This document shows, in pieces, positions 10,364-20,441 of a stretch of 64,000 nt of DNA. Location of the stretch: assembly GCA_030849465.1 (NCBI GenBank), contig JARVLF010000003.1, positions 607,221 through 671,220 of the forward strand, given 5' to 3'. The DNA comes from Moesziomyces globuligerus (taxonomy: Eukaryota > Basidiomycota > Ustilaginomycetes > Ustilaginales > Ustilaginaceae). A model generated the notes under the pieces. The model was not told the origin of the DNA. It made no database searches and saw only the letters and a program-made list of their open reading frames with translations. The position numbers were made by a program, and so were the translations under genes. Position 1 is the first letter of the stretch, and each line of letters opens with the position of its first letter.

Positions 10364-10456
10364 ACCCCCTACTCCCTTTCATTCCCGACTTCTTTTTTTT
10401 TTTTCTTTTCGGCTTTGACTTGGTTCCACTGTTCCGACTGTTCGGAATCGTGTTTT

Positions 10457-10507
10457 GTACCGTAGTACCGTAGTACCGTAGTACCGTAGTACCGTAGTAC
10501 CGTAGTG
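10457..10507. repeat. 8-bp microsatellite (TACCGTAG)n
   Basis: About six perfect tandem copies of TACCGTAG downstream of the acyltransferase stop codon. Confidence 0.95.
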
Positions 10508-10911
10508 CTCTTGCCTCTTGAACAAAGATCAAGATGTATGTACGGTCGATTTTGTGTGGGTGTGTGTGTGGGTGGTTTGGGGATCTTGAGGGTGTGGTTG
10601 GATTTGCCCGATCGATTTTGGGGGCGAAGGGGGGGGGGGGTTTCACGCTTGGAGGGTGGGGTGGGGAGATTGCCCCGCATTTTTTGCAAGGGTGAGGAGC
10701 GGTTGGATGCGGAAAGAAAAAAAGGGGGAAAAGGGATCGGCAGAGGGCGTTTTGGGCGCTGCAGCGTGCAAATGCCGGGGGGCGATTTCAAAACAGACCC
10801 GGCGTCACGCCGGCCGAAACTAAGGGCAAAGAGGCTGGATTAGCAAAGTGCCCAACCGGCGCCACCTCGATCCCCCGCACGCACACCATCTCGAACACCC
10901 CGCCCAACCCC

Positions 10912-11010
10912 AACACATCAGGACACCAAAGACACATCAGGACACCGAGGGCCATCAAAGCACATCAAAGCACATCGAGGGTCATCGAAGCATATCCAAG
11001 GACGGGAAGA
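10912..11010. repeat. Degenerate short tandem repeat
   Basis: Repeated ACATCAGGACACC and CATCAAAGCACATC-like units, imperfect and interspersed, just upstream of the GPI-protein gene. Confidence 0.7.
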
Positions 11011-11191
11011 TCAAAGGATACCGAAGGGCACGGAAAGCACTCTCGGCTTAAGAGGAAGCGCTCGATCCTTGAAAGCTCTGACACCTTGGAGGGCTATTGT
11101 TGATAAAAACGAGACGGTGGAGCTCGACGCTACATCGCACGCCTATCCTTGAGCTATCTCAGGGCTATCTCAGGGGGGGGAAATTTAAACG

Positions 11192-11764
11192 ATGAAGGTG
11201 ATTTGGGTTGGTGTTGGGGTGGTGTTGATGGTGGGCGGAGTGTGGGCGGATGGATCTACGATCACGGTTTCGACGACGCAGTTCAATCCGGCGCTGACGA
11301 ACCAGGGCGGAACGACGAATGCTGCGGGCACGTTCAACGTCAGCCCGCTAGCCACCTCGACCTCGCATGCGTTTCAAACCCTCCAGCAGACAAGCACCTT
11401 CCAACCCGCCCCCGCAAACACCCAATCCCCAAACTCCGCCGGATCCCCAGGATCCGGTTCCGGAGGATCCGGAGGATCTGGAGGAGGTAACTCTGGTAAC
11501 TCTGGAAGTGGAGGTAACTCTGGAAGTGGTGGGGTGGGAGGGGGTACGATTGTAGTTACGGCTACGGCGCCTACGAGTACGGTCAACATGAACACCGCGG
11601 CAAGTACGGGCGGTGCAAGTGGTGTAGTCACGGCGAGTAACGGTCTACCTTCCATCGCTCTAGGCTCGGCCACCAACGCTGCGACCGAAAGCAGCGTGGC
11701 CAACTTGACCCCTGCCATCGCCGCTCTCCTCGCTTCCTCCTACGCCGCCTTCTTCCTCCTCTAA
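11192..11764 (+). CDS. Small secreted GPI-anchored cell-surface protein
   Basis: Intronless, 190 aa. An N-terminal signal peptide (MKVIWVGVGVVLMVGGVWA) is followed by a Ser/Thr/Asn-rich body. A flexible Gly-Ser-Asn linker occupies about residues 85-118, then comes a Thr/Ala-rich segment. The C-terminus is hydrophobic and ends without a charged tail (PAIAALLASSYAAFFLL), preceded by small residues (SVAN) suitable as a GPI attachment site. This layout is that of fungal wall or plasma-membrane GPI proteins. No catalytic domain is visible, so the role is unknown; a structural or effector-like surface protein is possible. It is convergent with the Sly41-like gene. Confidence 0.75.
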   Translation: MKVIWVGVGVVLMVGGVWADGSTITVSTTQFNPALTNQGGTTNAAGTFNVSPLATSTSHAFQTLQQTSTFQPAPANTQSPNSAGSPGSGSGGSGGSGGGNSGNSGSGGNSGSGGVGGGTIVVTATAPTSTVNMNTAASTGGASGVVTASNGLPSIALGSATNAATESSVANLTPAIAALLASSYAAFFLL

Positions 11765-12016
11765 CCCCACCCCCCCTGGGAAAAGGGTTCCGCTATCTTA
11801 TACCCTCTCATCCTCCCACTTTCGCTCCTTTGAATGTGCTGAATCCACGCTCTTTCTCCGGATTCTTCCTTTGCCATCTCTGGCTGTGTGTGCGCTGCAG
11901 CGCGGTGTGGAAGCATGTCGGGAAGCTCAAAAAAAGTGTCCATGGCAGCGTCTATTGCGGGTCTAAAGTCTATCGGCGTCGGGAGTCGATCGAGGGGGGC
12001 CGAGGGGCGCGGGAGG

Positions 12017-13543
12017 CTAGGTTTCTTTATCGCTGTCCGGAGGGCTGGGGAGGGATTTGGTCGGATCGAGCATGTAGCTACGCCCCAACGCGGCAGCGGG
12101 AGGAACATCGTTCCAGCCGCCCACCCTCGACGGCACATAGCGCGGCGGCTCGGCATGGCGAGCATACAACCCCATGCCCCCTTTCGCGCCCATGCTTACG
12201 ATGCCTGGAGTGGTTGCGTTGGTGGTAGTTCGCGGTGTGGCGTTGGTGAGCGGGAGGATGTGGGCAGCGGGGTCATGTTTGCGTTGCGCCTTTTGTTCTG
12301 CGGTCTCGGCGTCGCGTCTGGACTTGCTGTCGTTGTACATCCAAAGACCACAAAAGGTGAGCGCGATACCGCACGTCTGGAGCCAGGAGACGGTCTGACC
12401 GAACCAGAGGATGGCGAGGACGATGACAAAGACGCGCTTGAGCAGCGAGGCGATCGAATACGTCACGGGCGAGACCATGGCGAGCACATTAAACGCGAGC
12501 ACGTTCTGCGCAAAGTGCACCAGCCCGTTGACCAGCAACAAGCCCAACACCACGCCCCCCCTGCCGTTTGGAAACTCGGACGAAGCACGCCACGACGGAC
12601 GGTTGAGGATCGCGGAACCGTCGTAGAAGATCGCGAGCGGCAGGAGGAGGAGGATGGAGCAGGCGGACGAGTAAAAGAGGATGTTGAGCTTGTCCATGCG
12701 TTCGAGCTGCGCCGGCTGACGCTGCTGCCGAAGCAGCTTCTTCGAGTAGATGTTCTGCGCCACAAAGACAAACGTCGACGCGAGTGCGGCGGCGAAGCCG
12801 ACGAGGTCGTCTGCGTTGAAGGCGAAGCCGGTGCACGCCATCATGACGCCTGCGGTGAGCGGGAGGAGGGAGAGGTAGGTGTGCGCCGAGTAGCTGACGT
12901 TGAAGAGGAGGCTGTAGCTGAGCACGGTGAAGAGCGGCGAGAGCGCCTTGATGGTATGCACCGTGGCGACGGGCACGCGGCTGATGGCGAGCGACGAGAG
13001 CGCCTGGCCGAGCACGTTGAAGAAGGCGAGCTGCGCCACCTCGGCCACCCTGCTCCACGAGGGCTTGACGAGGCGCGTGAGCGCGCGTCGACCGAGCAGA
13101 CGCTGCGAGGCGCACGCGGCGCAGCAGACGTTGACAAAGGCAAAGTGGACGAGCGTGAGTGTGACGGGATAGGGGAAGGCAGGTGGGCTCGGTGGGCTCG
13201 GTGGCGACGCCTCGTGCTGGCCGTGGCGGTGGTGGTGGTGGTGGGTTTTCGAGAGGAGTGCTTTCGAGGTGTTGGACGAGACGGACGACGAGGTGTACCA
13301 CGCCAGACATCCGAGCAGAAACAGGAGCCGCGAGCGGGTTGCGCGCGCCGTCGACGTCTCTGCATCGTCCGAGGCCGTGCGCAGCGAGAGACGCAGCCGC
13401 GGTCGGTCGAAGCTCGTTTTGGGTGCGTCGGTCGACCAAGCGGACGACGTGGTTGGGAGCGAGGCTGTGCGCGACGAGGGGCGCGAGAGACGCGCGACGG
13501 TCTCGAGCGCGTGCGACCGGACGCTCGAGAGTGCCGCATGCAT
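12017..13543 (-). CDS. SLY41: Sly41-like triose-phosphate/nucleotide-sugar transporter-family membrane protein
   Basis: Intronless, 508 aa from the first of two overlapping ATGs (MHAALSSVRSHALETVARLS); the open frame further upstream runs through the divergent promoter and is ignored. After a Ser/Arg-rich N-terminus come about ten hydrophobic segments of the TPT/DMT fold: LLFLLGCLAWYTSSSVSSNTSK, TLTLVHFAFVNVC, ISRVPVATVHTIKALSPLF, FVFVAQNIYSKKLL and SPVTYSIASLLKRVFVIVLAILWF. VTHTIKALSPLF- and SIASLLKRVFVI-type motifs are typical of the Sly41 group, an ER-Golgi membrane protein known as a suppressor of Ypt1 loss. A His/Pro/Ser-rich loop follows the first helix (HHHHHRHGQ). The C-terminal ~90 residues are polar. 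It is head to head with the Ubc6-like gene across 315 bp. Confidence 0.85.
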   Translation of the reverse strand: MHAALSSVRSHALETVARLSRPSSRTASLPTTSSAWSTDAPKTSFDRPRLRLSLRTASDDAETSTARATRSRLLFLLGCLAWYTSSSVSSNTSKALLSKTHHHHHRHGQHEASPPSPPSPPAFPYPVTLTLVHFAFVNVCCAACASQRLLGRRALTRLVKPSWSRVAEVAQLAFFNVLGQALSSLAISRVPVATVHTIKALSPLFTVLSYSLLFNVSYSAHTYLSLLPLTAGVMMACTGFAFNADDLVGFAAALASTFVFVAQNIYSKKLLRQQRQPAQLERMDKLNILFYSSACSILLLLPLAIFYDGSAILNRPSWRASSEFPNGRGGVVLGLLLVNGLVHFAQNVLAFNVLAMVSPVTYSIASLLKRVFVIVLAILWFGQTVSWLQTCGIALTFCGLWMYNDSKSRRDAETAEQKAQRKHDPAAHILPLTNATPRTTTNATTPGIVSMGAKGGMGLYARHAEPPRYVPSRVGGWNDVPPAAALGRSYMLDPTKSLPSPPDSDKET

Positions 13544-13858
13544 TCTGGCAGCGTGGGACCCCGTTGGAGATGGTGATGGTGGTGGACAAGGATGGTGCTC
13601 AAGAACAACACTTTTTGTGCTGGCTCGTGGCGTTTCGAGTTGAGGCCGACCTGCATTGCATGAAGCGAGCGAGCAATCAATCACGTCAACGATGTTAGCT
13701 CGACCTCTCCTACACTCTCGAGTTGATGCCGCTTCATGCAAGTGCGATGCACAGCATTCAGGGTTCCGTTCCACGTCTTGTTGCGCCCACCGGACCCCAC
13801 CTTTGGCTCTCTTTGCTTTCCACCACGAACCGCTTCTCGTCTCGGTGGACACGACACG
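13544..13858. promoter_or_regulatory. Shared divergent promoter region (SLY41 / UBC6)
   Basis: 315 bp separate the two divergent start codons, so both genes must be driven from this stretch. No clear TATA box was seen. The inference of shared control rests on spacing only. Confidence 0.4.
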
Positions 13859-14701
13859 ATGGCAACCGCGAGGTCGCACAACAAAAAGTCGTCTGCGATC
13901 AAGCGCATCCTCAGCGAGGCGCGCGAGCTCTCGACCGACCGTTCCGACCTCTACGCAGCCGCGCCGCTCGAGGACAACATGTTTGAGTGGCACTTTACGC
14001 TGCGCGGGCCTGCGGGCACCGAGTTCGCCCACGGCCTCTACCACGGTCGCATCCTCCTCCCCGCCGAATACCCCATGCGGCCCCCGCACCTCATGCTGCT
14101 CACGCCCAACGGTCGCTGGGAGCTCGGCAAGAAGATCTGCCTCACCTTTACCGGCTTCCACGAGGAGATGTGGCAGCCCGCCTGGGGCATCCGAACCGCC
14201 CTGCTGGGCTTGCAGACCTTCATGTCGGCAAAAGCAGAGGCCGCAGTCGGCATCGGTGCGCTAGAGTATCCCGTCCAGGCAAGGCAGAAGCTCGCAAGCG
14301 AGTCGAGAAGCTGGACGTGCCCGACGTGCGCAAGGACGACGCTCGAGATGCTCCCCGATCCTGACCCGGACAGGGAGCAGGAGCAGGAGCGGGAAGAGCT
14401 CCCGCAGGGGCTGAGCGTAGATCTGCACGCAAAGTCGCACAAGGACAATCAAGGCGAGAATGTGGAGATGCCAGTGACGCACGAGTCAGGCGCACAACCA
14501 CTGCAACCGCAGCAACCACAGCAACCACAGCGCGTAGCCGCGACGCTACCAGGCAACGCTGCGCGCGCGCAGACCGCCTCGCTAGCTGGTGGAGGCGTCG
14601 GCGGCGTCTCGGCGACGGAGCGCAAGCTGGGGCTGATCGACAACTGCATCAAGGCGCTCAGCGTGCTCGTCGCGCTGCTCGTCCTCAAGCGTCTCATCTA
14701 G
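13859..14701 (+). CDS. UBC6: Tail-anchored ubiquitin-conjugating enzyme E2 (Ubc6 / UBE2J type)
   Basis: Intronless, 280 aa from MATARSHNKKSSAIKRILSE; an in-frame upstream extension from 13736 is not conserved-looking. The E2 core includes DNMFEWHFTLRGPAGTEF, GRILLPAEYPMRPP and the active-site region GRWELGKKICLTFTGFHEE with catalytic Cys94, the ICLT(F) arrangement of the J subfamily (the usual HPN motif is absent, as in this subfamily). A polar Gln/Glu-rich linker follows, and a single hydrophobic segment ends the protein (IKALSVLVALLVLKRLI), a tail anchor to the ER membrane. The family acts in ER-associated degradation with Doa10-type ligases. The Sly41-like gene is divergent from it. Confidence 0.92.
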   Translation: MATARSHNKKSSAIKRILSEARELSTDRSDLYAAAPLEDNMFEWHFTLRGPAGTEFAHGLYHGRILLPAEYPMRPPHLMLLTPNGRWELGKKICLTFTGFHEEMWQPAWGIRTALLGLQTFMSAKAEAAVGIGALEYPVQARQKLASESRSWTCPTCARTTLEMLPDPDPDREQEQEREELPQGLSVDLHAKSHKDNQGENVEMPVTHESGAQPLQPQQPQQPQRVAATLPGNAARAQTASLAGGGVGGVSATERKLGLIDNCIKALSVLVALLVLKRLI

Positions 14702-14843
14702 TCTTTCCGCCTCCCCCCCCCCCCCTCCTTGCTTTCGCGTGTTTCGTCATTCCGCATCGCTCTCGCTTTCCTTCTTGTTCTCATGCATGGTTGATCAATC
14801 CGCACGCATCGTTCTGTGTTTGAACCAAGGTGTTTTCGGCGTG

Positions 14844-16298
14844 CTAGGATGGCTTGGCGCGCGCGAGGACGAAATCGTAGAAGCTGCGCGGGAGGAAGCC
14901 TATGCGTTCTGTGGGCTGGGTTGAGGATTCGAGTTCGGAGAGTTGGGTCGGGGTGAGGGTGCGGATCTCGACGTGGTCGAAGGGCGAGGTAAAGGTGATG
15001 CGAAAGACGGGATGGTGTTGACGTGGCGTTGAGCAGGGGTCTGTGGTATGGGCAGCAACGACGTTGCGGATAAAGGTCAGGATCTCATCGCCGAAACCGA
15101 GCGTGTCTTTGGGTTCCCAGACAGAGCGTTGGCGCAGGAGGGGACGACCAGAGGGATCGAACTGGCCAGGGATGGGAAGACCAGCGCGGACCATGCGAGG
15201 GATGCGCAGCGTGTCGAACTCGTCGTGCGTGGTCAAGCAGCCATGCGCATCGCGAAATCCAACCACGATCCGTCCGATACCCAAGAGGTAACTCTGGAGG
15301 AAGAACTTGAGCAGCTTCTTCTCAAACCTCTCGCGATCCCCGGCCGCCTTGACAGGGTTGCGATGAGAAGGTGTCAGTTGCATCGACGTCTTGAGCTCCA
15401 CCAACTCCTCGCCCCCGTCTGCACCGGCGCGAGGAACGACGGCATCCACTTCACCACCGATCAACAACCGGTGCGCCCCGAGCTTGGTCTTGACCACCTG
15501 ACACCACTGCACATTCGTATTCACATCGCCCGACCATCCCCGTGGCCACGCCCGCCTCGCATCGCTTTGGCTCCGAGTGTCGTCGGTGGTGCGGGGGTTG
15601 GGGTCGGTGGTGCAGTAGCTCTCGAAAGCGTATCCGTAGTAGCCGAAGCGTTTGAGTCTGGGGTCTTGGTCCTTGTCCTGCTTTTCGGCGCGGGTGGCGG
15701 GCGAGACGTGTTCCTCGAGGTAGAGCGTATGGTCGAGCAGCATGGCGTTGAGTTCGAGAGGGTCTGCGAACCTGGCGTCTTTGGACTGCTCGTAGGCGGT
15801 GCAGAGTTTGGTGATGATGCCGCGCCAAGTGACGATGCTAGCGCGGCGACGGACCTCGTCGATCTGCGTCTGCTCGGCGTGCGGTGCGGATTGCGTGCGA
15901 TGCTGCAGCGCAGCGACGAGCGCGTCGAGATGCTCGGGCACGCCTTCGTCGCGCTGGACGAAGCGGTCAAAGCCGTAGTTGAGGTCGGCGCCGAACACGG
16001 GCGGAGCGCGCGTGTTGTGCGCATGCCGATTCTCGTACGGAGGAGGTGCGCGGTAGATGCGCTTGCTCCGATCGTCGTGCCACAACCGACGCTCCTCATC
16101 AAACGAAAACGAACACACCGCCGACGGCTGCTGGAACGCCGGCGCCACCGTATACACCGACGCCCCGGCGGAGGTGCGTAGACGTGGATGCGATAGCGTC
16201 CCCAACACATCGTTCGAGTCGCGAGTCACGCGCTCGGGCGCAGGCCGTTTCGAGGCTCCAGGCGACTCGGCGGCCTCGAGCGTGCGTTTGTCCGGCAT
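14844..16298 (-). CDS. RAI1: Rai1/DXO-family decapping and pyrophosphohydrolase enzyme
   Basis: Intronless, 484 aa. The family's active-site motifs appear in order: WRGIITKLC (~158), GYYGYAFESYC (~219-229), GGEVDAV (~281) and ELKTS (~301), providing the metal-binding Glu/Asp/Lys residues, followed by KFFLQSYLLGIGRIVVGFRD. Rai1/DXO proteins remove incomplete 5' caps and in fungi partner the 5'-3' exonuclease Rat1 in nuclear RNA surveillance. The N-terminal ~45 residues are Arg/Ser/Pro-rich and probably disordered. The length is somewhat greater than the yeast protein. It is convergent with the Ubc6-like gene and followed upstream by Gna1 in the same orientation. Confidence 0.92.
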   Translation of the reverse strand: MPDKRTLEAAESPGASKRPAPERVTRDSNDVLGTLSHPRLRTSAGASVYTVAPAFQQPSAVCSFSFDEERRLWHDDRSKRIYRAPPPYENRHAHNTRAPPVFGADLNYGFDRFVQRDEGVPEHLDALVAALQHRTQSAPHAEQTQIDEVRRRASIVTWRGIITKLCTAYEQSKDARFADPLELNAMLLDHTLYLEEHVSPATRAEKQDKDQDPRLKRFGYYGYAFESYCTTDPNPRTTDDTRSQSDARRAWPRGWSGDVNTNVQWCQVVKTKLGAHRLLIGGEVDAVVPRAGADGGEELVELKTSMQLTPSHRNPVKAAGDRERFEKKLLKFFLQSYLLGIGRIVVGFRDAHGCLTTHDEFDTLRIPRMVRAGLPIPGQFDPSGRPLLRQRSVWEPKDTLGFGDEILTFIRNVVAAHTTDPCSTPRQHHPVFRITFTSPFDHVEIRTLTPTQLSELESSTQPTERIGFLPRSFYDFVLARAKPS

Positions 16299-16637
16299 GG
16301 CTCGTGGTCCAGACGCAAGGCGGAGGCCACGATGGCGTGGGAATCAGCACGACACCGACCCGAACGCTTTCATCGCCATCAGGGCTGGGCAGTCGATGCG
16401 TGTGCGTTTGCGGAAAGCCTGATTGTCGTGGTGGCAGGCAGACAACCAAGTCCGGATGTTGGTCCGAGGAGACGCAGTCCGAGATCCGATGGCATTTCTT
16501 TCTTTTTGGCGCGAATTATTTGACCCTCATTTCTGCCCTTTTCTCAGCTGAGCATGTCCAGCGTCCTTTCTTGCACACACGATACATGCCTCGTCAGTTT
16601 GGAGGGAGGCATTGCGGGGGCAGTTGTCATGTCGGCA
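16299..16637. other. Intergenic region between RAI1 and GNA1
   Basis: About 340 bp between the RAI1 start and the GNA1 stop, both genes on the minus strand. Nothing recognisable beyond short shadow ORFs. Confidence 0.5.
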
Positions 16638-17337
16638 TCAGTGGATGCGCTTGGCCATCTGCAGACCACTGTATGTGAACCCGCACTTTTCGTAGAACGC
16701 TGCATCGCCCCACATCCAAAACGATCGAAAAGCAACGCAAGGAAATTGAGCAAGCAGCCTCAGATGAGGGAGCAAGGGGGAAAGGGTACTTACGCTTCTT
16801 CTCGTCGCTGCAGTTGAGGATGATGTTGCTGCAGCCCTTTGCCTGTGCGATCTTTAGGAGCGTCTGGACGACGAGCTTGCCGAGGCCTTTGCTGTGGAGC
16901 TGCGAGTGGACGACAATGTCCTCCAGGTGGCCGACGCGCGTGAGGGCGCGGAAGAACTTGAGCTCGACGACGACGGTGCCCATGGCTACGATGCGATCGT
17001 CGGCCTTGGCGACGACGACGATGGGGAAGTAGGTCGCCCGGGCCGCAACCATCTGCTCGAATCGCTGCTGCCACGCCGTCTCGCCGACATCGGGCGTCTC
17101 GACCAGGCACGACAGCACGTCGTTGAAGCCGCGGCCGTAGTCGGACGACGCCAGCGGTCGCATCTACAACCCCCACGCAGGATGAGGTGGCGAGGCTGGT
17201 TAGTACAGCGCCATTGAGCCTGAGAAAAGGACATGGGGGCGTACCTCGTATTCGTCACCGAGAGTCGCGAAGCACTCGCGCGGGATGTCTTCGGCAGGGA
17301 AGGCGAGCCGCAACGCCGAGCTGTCCGCAGAAGGCAT
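16638..17337 (-). CDS. GNA1: Glucosamine-6-phosphate N-acetyltransferase
   Basis: Three exons on the minus strand: 17337-17245, 17163-16794 and 16699-16638, 174 aa. Both introns have GT-AG ends (GTACGC...GTAG, 81 bp; GTAAGT...GCAG, 94 bp) and frame is kept. The product reads ...LGDEYEMRPLASSDYGRGF..., the LRPL..DY.KGF start typical of Gna1. The GNAT fold follows, with VGHLEDIVVHSQLHSKGLGKLVV for acetyl-CoA binding. The last exon restores KPFYEKCGFTYSGLQMAKRIH, matching the family's VPFYEKCGF. The enzyme makes N-acetylglucosamine-6-phosphate in the UDP-GlcNAc pathway that feeds chitin, N-glycans and GPI anchors. An ATG at 17163 would give a shorter, N-terminally truncated form and is not preferred. 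Confidence 0.93.
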
Positions 17338-18497
17338 CGTTCGAGATAATGTCAGGAGGGGTTGGGGAGATGGTGGAGATGATGGACGAGAGAGATCTCG
17401 GCGAGGACAGCGCCGAAGCGAGCCGACGGCACTTGCCTCGAGTGCGGTTGGTCCGTTCGTCGCGGCCACCATTGGTCTCGGACCGGTGCGCCACGCTCGA
17501 CCTTCCGAGACCAGAAGAGCCGAGGCTGTGCGTGAGCAATGCTGTGTCGCTCCTACCACCGCTCGCGCCCGGCCTTCATCCCGGCCCCGCGCAATCCGGC
17601 TTGTGTGGCGAGATACGCCCAAGCCAGGCTTCGTCCAGTGTATCAGCAGCAACGAGATAGCAGCAGTCGTGCGATATGGGATCGGACGGGGCTCGGCAGA
17701 CGCGTTGGTACGTCGGACCGACGTCGGCGCACTCCCAGAGTGGGGGACCCCCAAGGAGCAAACAGGGTCTCGTCGTGCTTTTCCCATTGTGACCTCCGCG
17801 TGGTGGAAAGTTGGCCGGTGTGGTGTTGGCCGCTCCCGCCCCGCAGGCGCTCGGTAGCCACCATCCGCCGTGGCCGTACCTGGCACTTCTCCGCGCCGAC
17901 CGTGGGGCGGCCTTTCGTCCGCTTTCTTGCCCCGCAACCCGCACCGAGGCCTGTCGTCGCCGGTTCGGCGTGGAAACACCCTTCCCCCTCCCCCCGCGCG
18001 CGCGTGCACTGCATCCAGCGCTCTCGTTCCATGCCCTCGCTTAGACTGCCTATCTTATCTCACTCTCGCCCGCCCCTCATGCACTCGGTGGAGACGCACC
18101 AGCATGTGACGATGCAGACACACCTCGCAGCTTGATGCACACGAGGATGGGATGACAGCCGCGGTAGGGCCTCGGTGAATGGGTGCATCGAGATACAGCG
18201 TGGCTACAGCGGAACTAGCGGTCTTGTCCCCCGCCTCGTCCTCAGAGTCATAAAAGAACACTTCCTCCGGCTTCGACTCCCACATGTTCCGCATCAGTCC
18301 TCGGCTCACGATTCTACCCCAGCCTCCCAAGCACAGCCGAATCCTCCCCCCGTGCAACCTTACTCATCCTTGCGCTTGAGCTCGGTCGCCTTCCCTTCCC
18401 CTTCCTCCCTGTGTCTCCCTCTCCGCAACCTTCTTCCTCCCTCGCCTCCTCGCCTCCTCACCTTGTGGCTACTGCCCCGCCTGTCTACGGGTTCAAG
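17338..18497. promoter_or_regulatory. Long divergent intergenic region upstream of sugar transporter 1
   Basis: 1.16 kb between GNA1 and the MAL-type transporter, without a convincing gene. A CATAAAAG element lies at 18249-18256, about 240 bp before the transporter ATG. Several copies of GCGGGG/GTGGGG (17585, 17839, 17902, 17930) fit the Mig1/CreA consensus SYGGRG of carbon repression, but such motifs are common by chance in GC-rich DNA. Confidence 0.35.
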
Positions 18498-20441
18498 ATG
18501 CTGGTGGACGAGAACCACGTGGCGCGCATCGACGGCGACACGCGCGACAAACTCGCCGCCAAGTTTGGCGAGCGCTTCGACGAGGTGGTCGAGCGGAGCG
18601 CGCGGTGCACAAAGTGGCAGACGACCACCTCGCTCCGCGAGGCGTTTCGGCAGTGGCCCATGTCGGTCACCTGGTCGGTGCTCTTCTCGCTGAGCATCGT
18701 GCAGATCGGCTTCGACAGCAGCTTGCTCGCCTCGTTCTTTGCGCAGCCGACGTTTACCGCGCGCTTCGGCGCGTGCTCCACCGCTGCGGACGGCACGCAG
18801 AGCTGCGAGATCTCGGCGCCCTGGCAGCAGGGTCTGACCAACGGCGCGTGGATCGGCGGCATCATCGGCCTGCAGCTGGCGGGCAGCGCGGCCGAACGCA
18901 TCGGCCACCTCCGCCTCATGATGCTCAGCACGTTGCTCATGCTCGCCTTTGTCTTTGTCCCGTTCTTCGCCACCAGCCTGCCCGTCTTCCTCGTCGGCCA
19001 GATCCTGATGGGCATCCCGTGGGGTGGGTTTCAGTCGTTGGCGTCGGCGTATGCGTCCGAGATCTGCCCCGTCTCGCTGCGACCGCTGCTGACCACCTAC
19101 GTCAACCTGTGCTGGGTGTTTGGCCAGCTGCTCGCCTCGGGCGTGCTGCGCGCCACCGTCCAGCGCACCGACGTCTGGGCCTGGAAGATCCCGTATGCGG
19201 TGCAGTTCTTCTGGCCCTTCCCCGTCTTCATCACCTGCCTGCTCGCGCCCGAGTCGCCCTGGTGGCTGACGAGGCACGGAAAGCACGACCAGGCGGCCCG
19301 ATCGCTCGGCCGTCTCATCAGCAACAAGGGCGTGTCGGAGCAGGAGGCCGACGAGCTGGTCAAGGACTACCAGGCCATGATCCAGTACACCGAGGCCATG
19401 GAGGAGATCACCGAGAAGGACAACGCGCTGCAGAAGAAGAACCGGTACATCGACTGCTTTAAGGGCGTCGATCTGCGACGCACCGAGATCGCCTGCTGGG
19501 CGTGGCTGATCCAGATCACCTCCGGCGGTCCGCTGCAGGGCTACTCGAGCTACTTTTTCAGCCAGGCGGGCCTGTCGACGGTCAACGCGTTCAACATGTC
19601 GATGGCCATGTATGCGCTCGGAGCGGTGGGCACCATCCTCTCGTGGTTCCTCATCAACCGCGTCGGACGACGCCAGATGTACCTCTGGGGTCAGACGGCC
19701 ATGTTCTCGACGATGCTCATTACCGGCGTGCTCGGCTTTGCCAAGCAGACCGCGGCGGTCTCGTGGGCGGTGGGGGCGATGCTGCTGCTCTGCACGTTCT
19801 TCTACGACCTCACCGTCGGTCCGGTCTGCTTTGCCATCATCGCTGAAGTCTCGTCGACCCGGCTGCGCAGCAAGACGATCGTCCTCGCCTGCAACACGTA
19901 CAACATCGCGCTCATCGTCGCCAACATCCTCCAGCCCGAAATGCTCAACAGCGACCAGTGGGACTTGGGCCCGAAGACTGGACTGTTCTGGGCTGGAACC
20001 GGAGCCGTCTCCATCGTATGGACCTACTTCAGGCTTCCCGAGCTCGCCAACAGGTACGTTTTGATCGATGCTTCCACAGCTAGCCGGCTGGACCCTCGAG
20101 TCGGAGGGCCTCGTGGGTGGGTCCCCGCGTTTCACATTCGATGTTGCCGAGCTAGATTTCGCTGACCATCTGCGCGCGTTCGACTGCAACCCTCGAATTT
20201 GGTTCTCCGCCCCTTCTTCGTTTCATTCTTTTCTATCTTCTCCAGAACGTACGGCGAGCTGGATGTGCTGTTCGGAGCCAAGGTGCCGGCGCGCAAGTTT
20301 GCCAGCACGACCATCGACCAGTTCCAGGCGATCGAGCAAGACGTGGCTGCGGCCGACGTGGAGAAGTCGAGCGTCTCGGACAAGGGTGCTGCCGAGGTCA
20401 TCGACGGCATCACCGTCGCCGAGCTGCCCAAGTCGCAGTGA
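18498..20441 (+). CDS. MAL-type (alpha-glucoside/maltose) MFS sugar:H+ symporter, paralogue 1
   Basis: Two exons, 18498-20053 and 20246-20441 (192-bp intron), 583 aa. The open frame upstream of 18498 contains no ATG. Twelve hydrophobic segments and sugar-porter signatures are present: SLSIVQIGFDSSLLASFF, PESPWWLTRHGKHDQAARSL, GRRQMYLWGQ and FAIIAEVSSTRLRSKTIVLA, ending LPELANRTYGELDVLFGAKVPARKFAST. The YGELD-LF-KV-ARKF tail is the mark of the fungal alpha-glucoside transporter subfamily that includes yeast Mal31/Agt1. It should import maltose or related alpha-glucosides at the plasma membrane. A second gene of the same group lies at 37927-39849 beside an alpha-glucosidase. The substrate is inferred from family. 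Confidence 0.88.

Larger units (their letters stand above)
10364..11191. other. Intergenic region with simple repeats
   Basis: About 830 bp without a credible gene. It holds poly-T and poly-G tracts, an 8-bp tandem repeat (10457-10507) and a degenerate CACATCRAAG-type repeat (10912-11010). A short duplication of CTATCTCAGG lies just before the GPI-protein gene. Confidence 0.6.

Noticed and set aside
17163..17163. GNA1 starting at the internal ATG in exon 2
   Set aside because: A spliced upstream exon supplies a better family N-terminus with canonical splice sites.
17585..17935. Definite CreA/Mig1 binding sites upstream of transporter 1
   Set aside because: The GCGGGG/GTGGGG matches are short and expected by chance in GC-rich DNA; kept only as a remark.
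18360..20189. 609-aa minus-strand ORF opposite sugar transporter 1
   Set aside because: Arg/Gly/Asp-rich antisense shadow of a clear MFS transporter.
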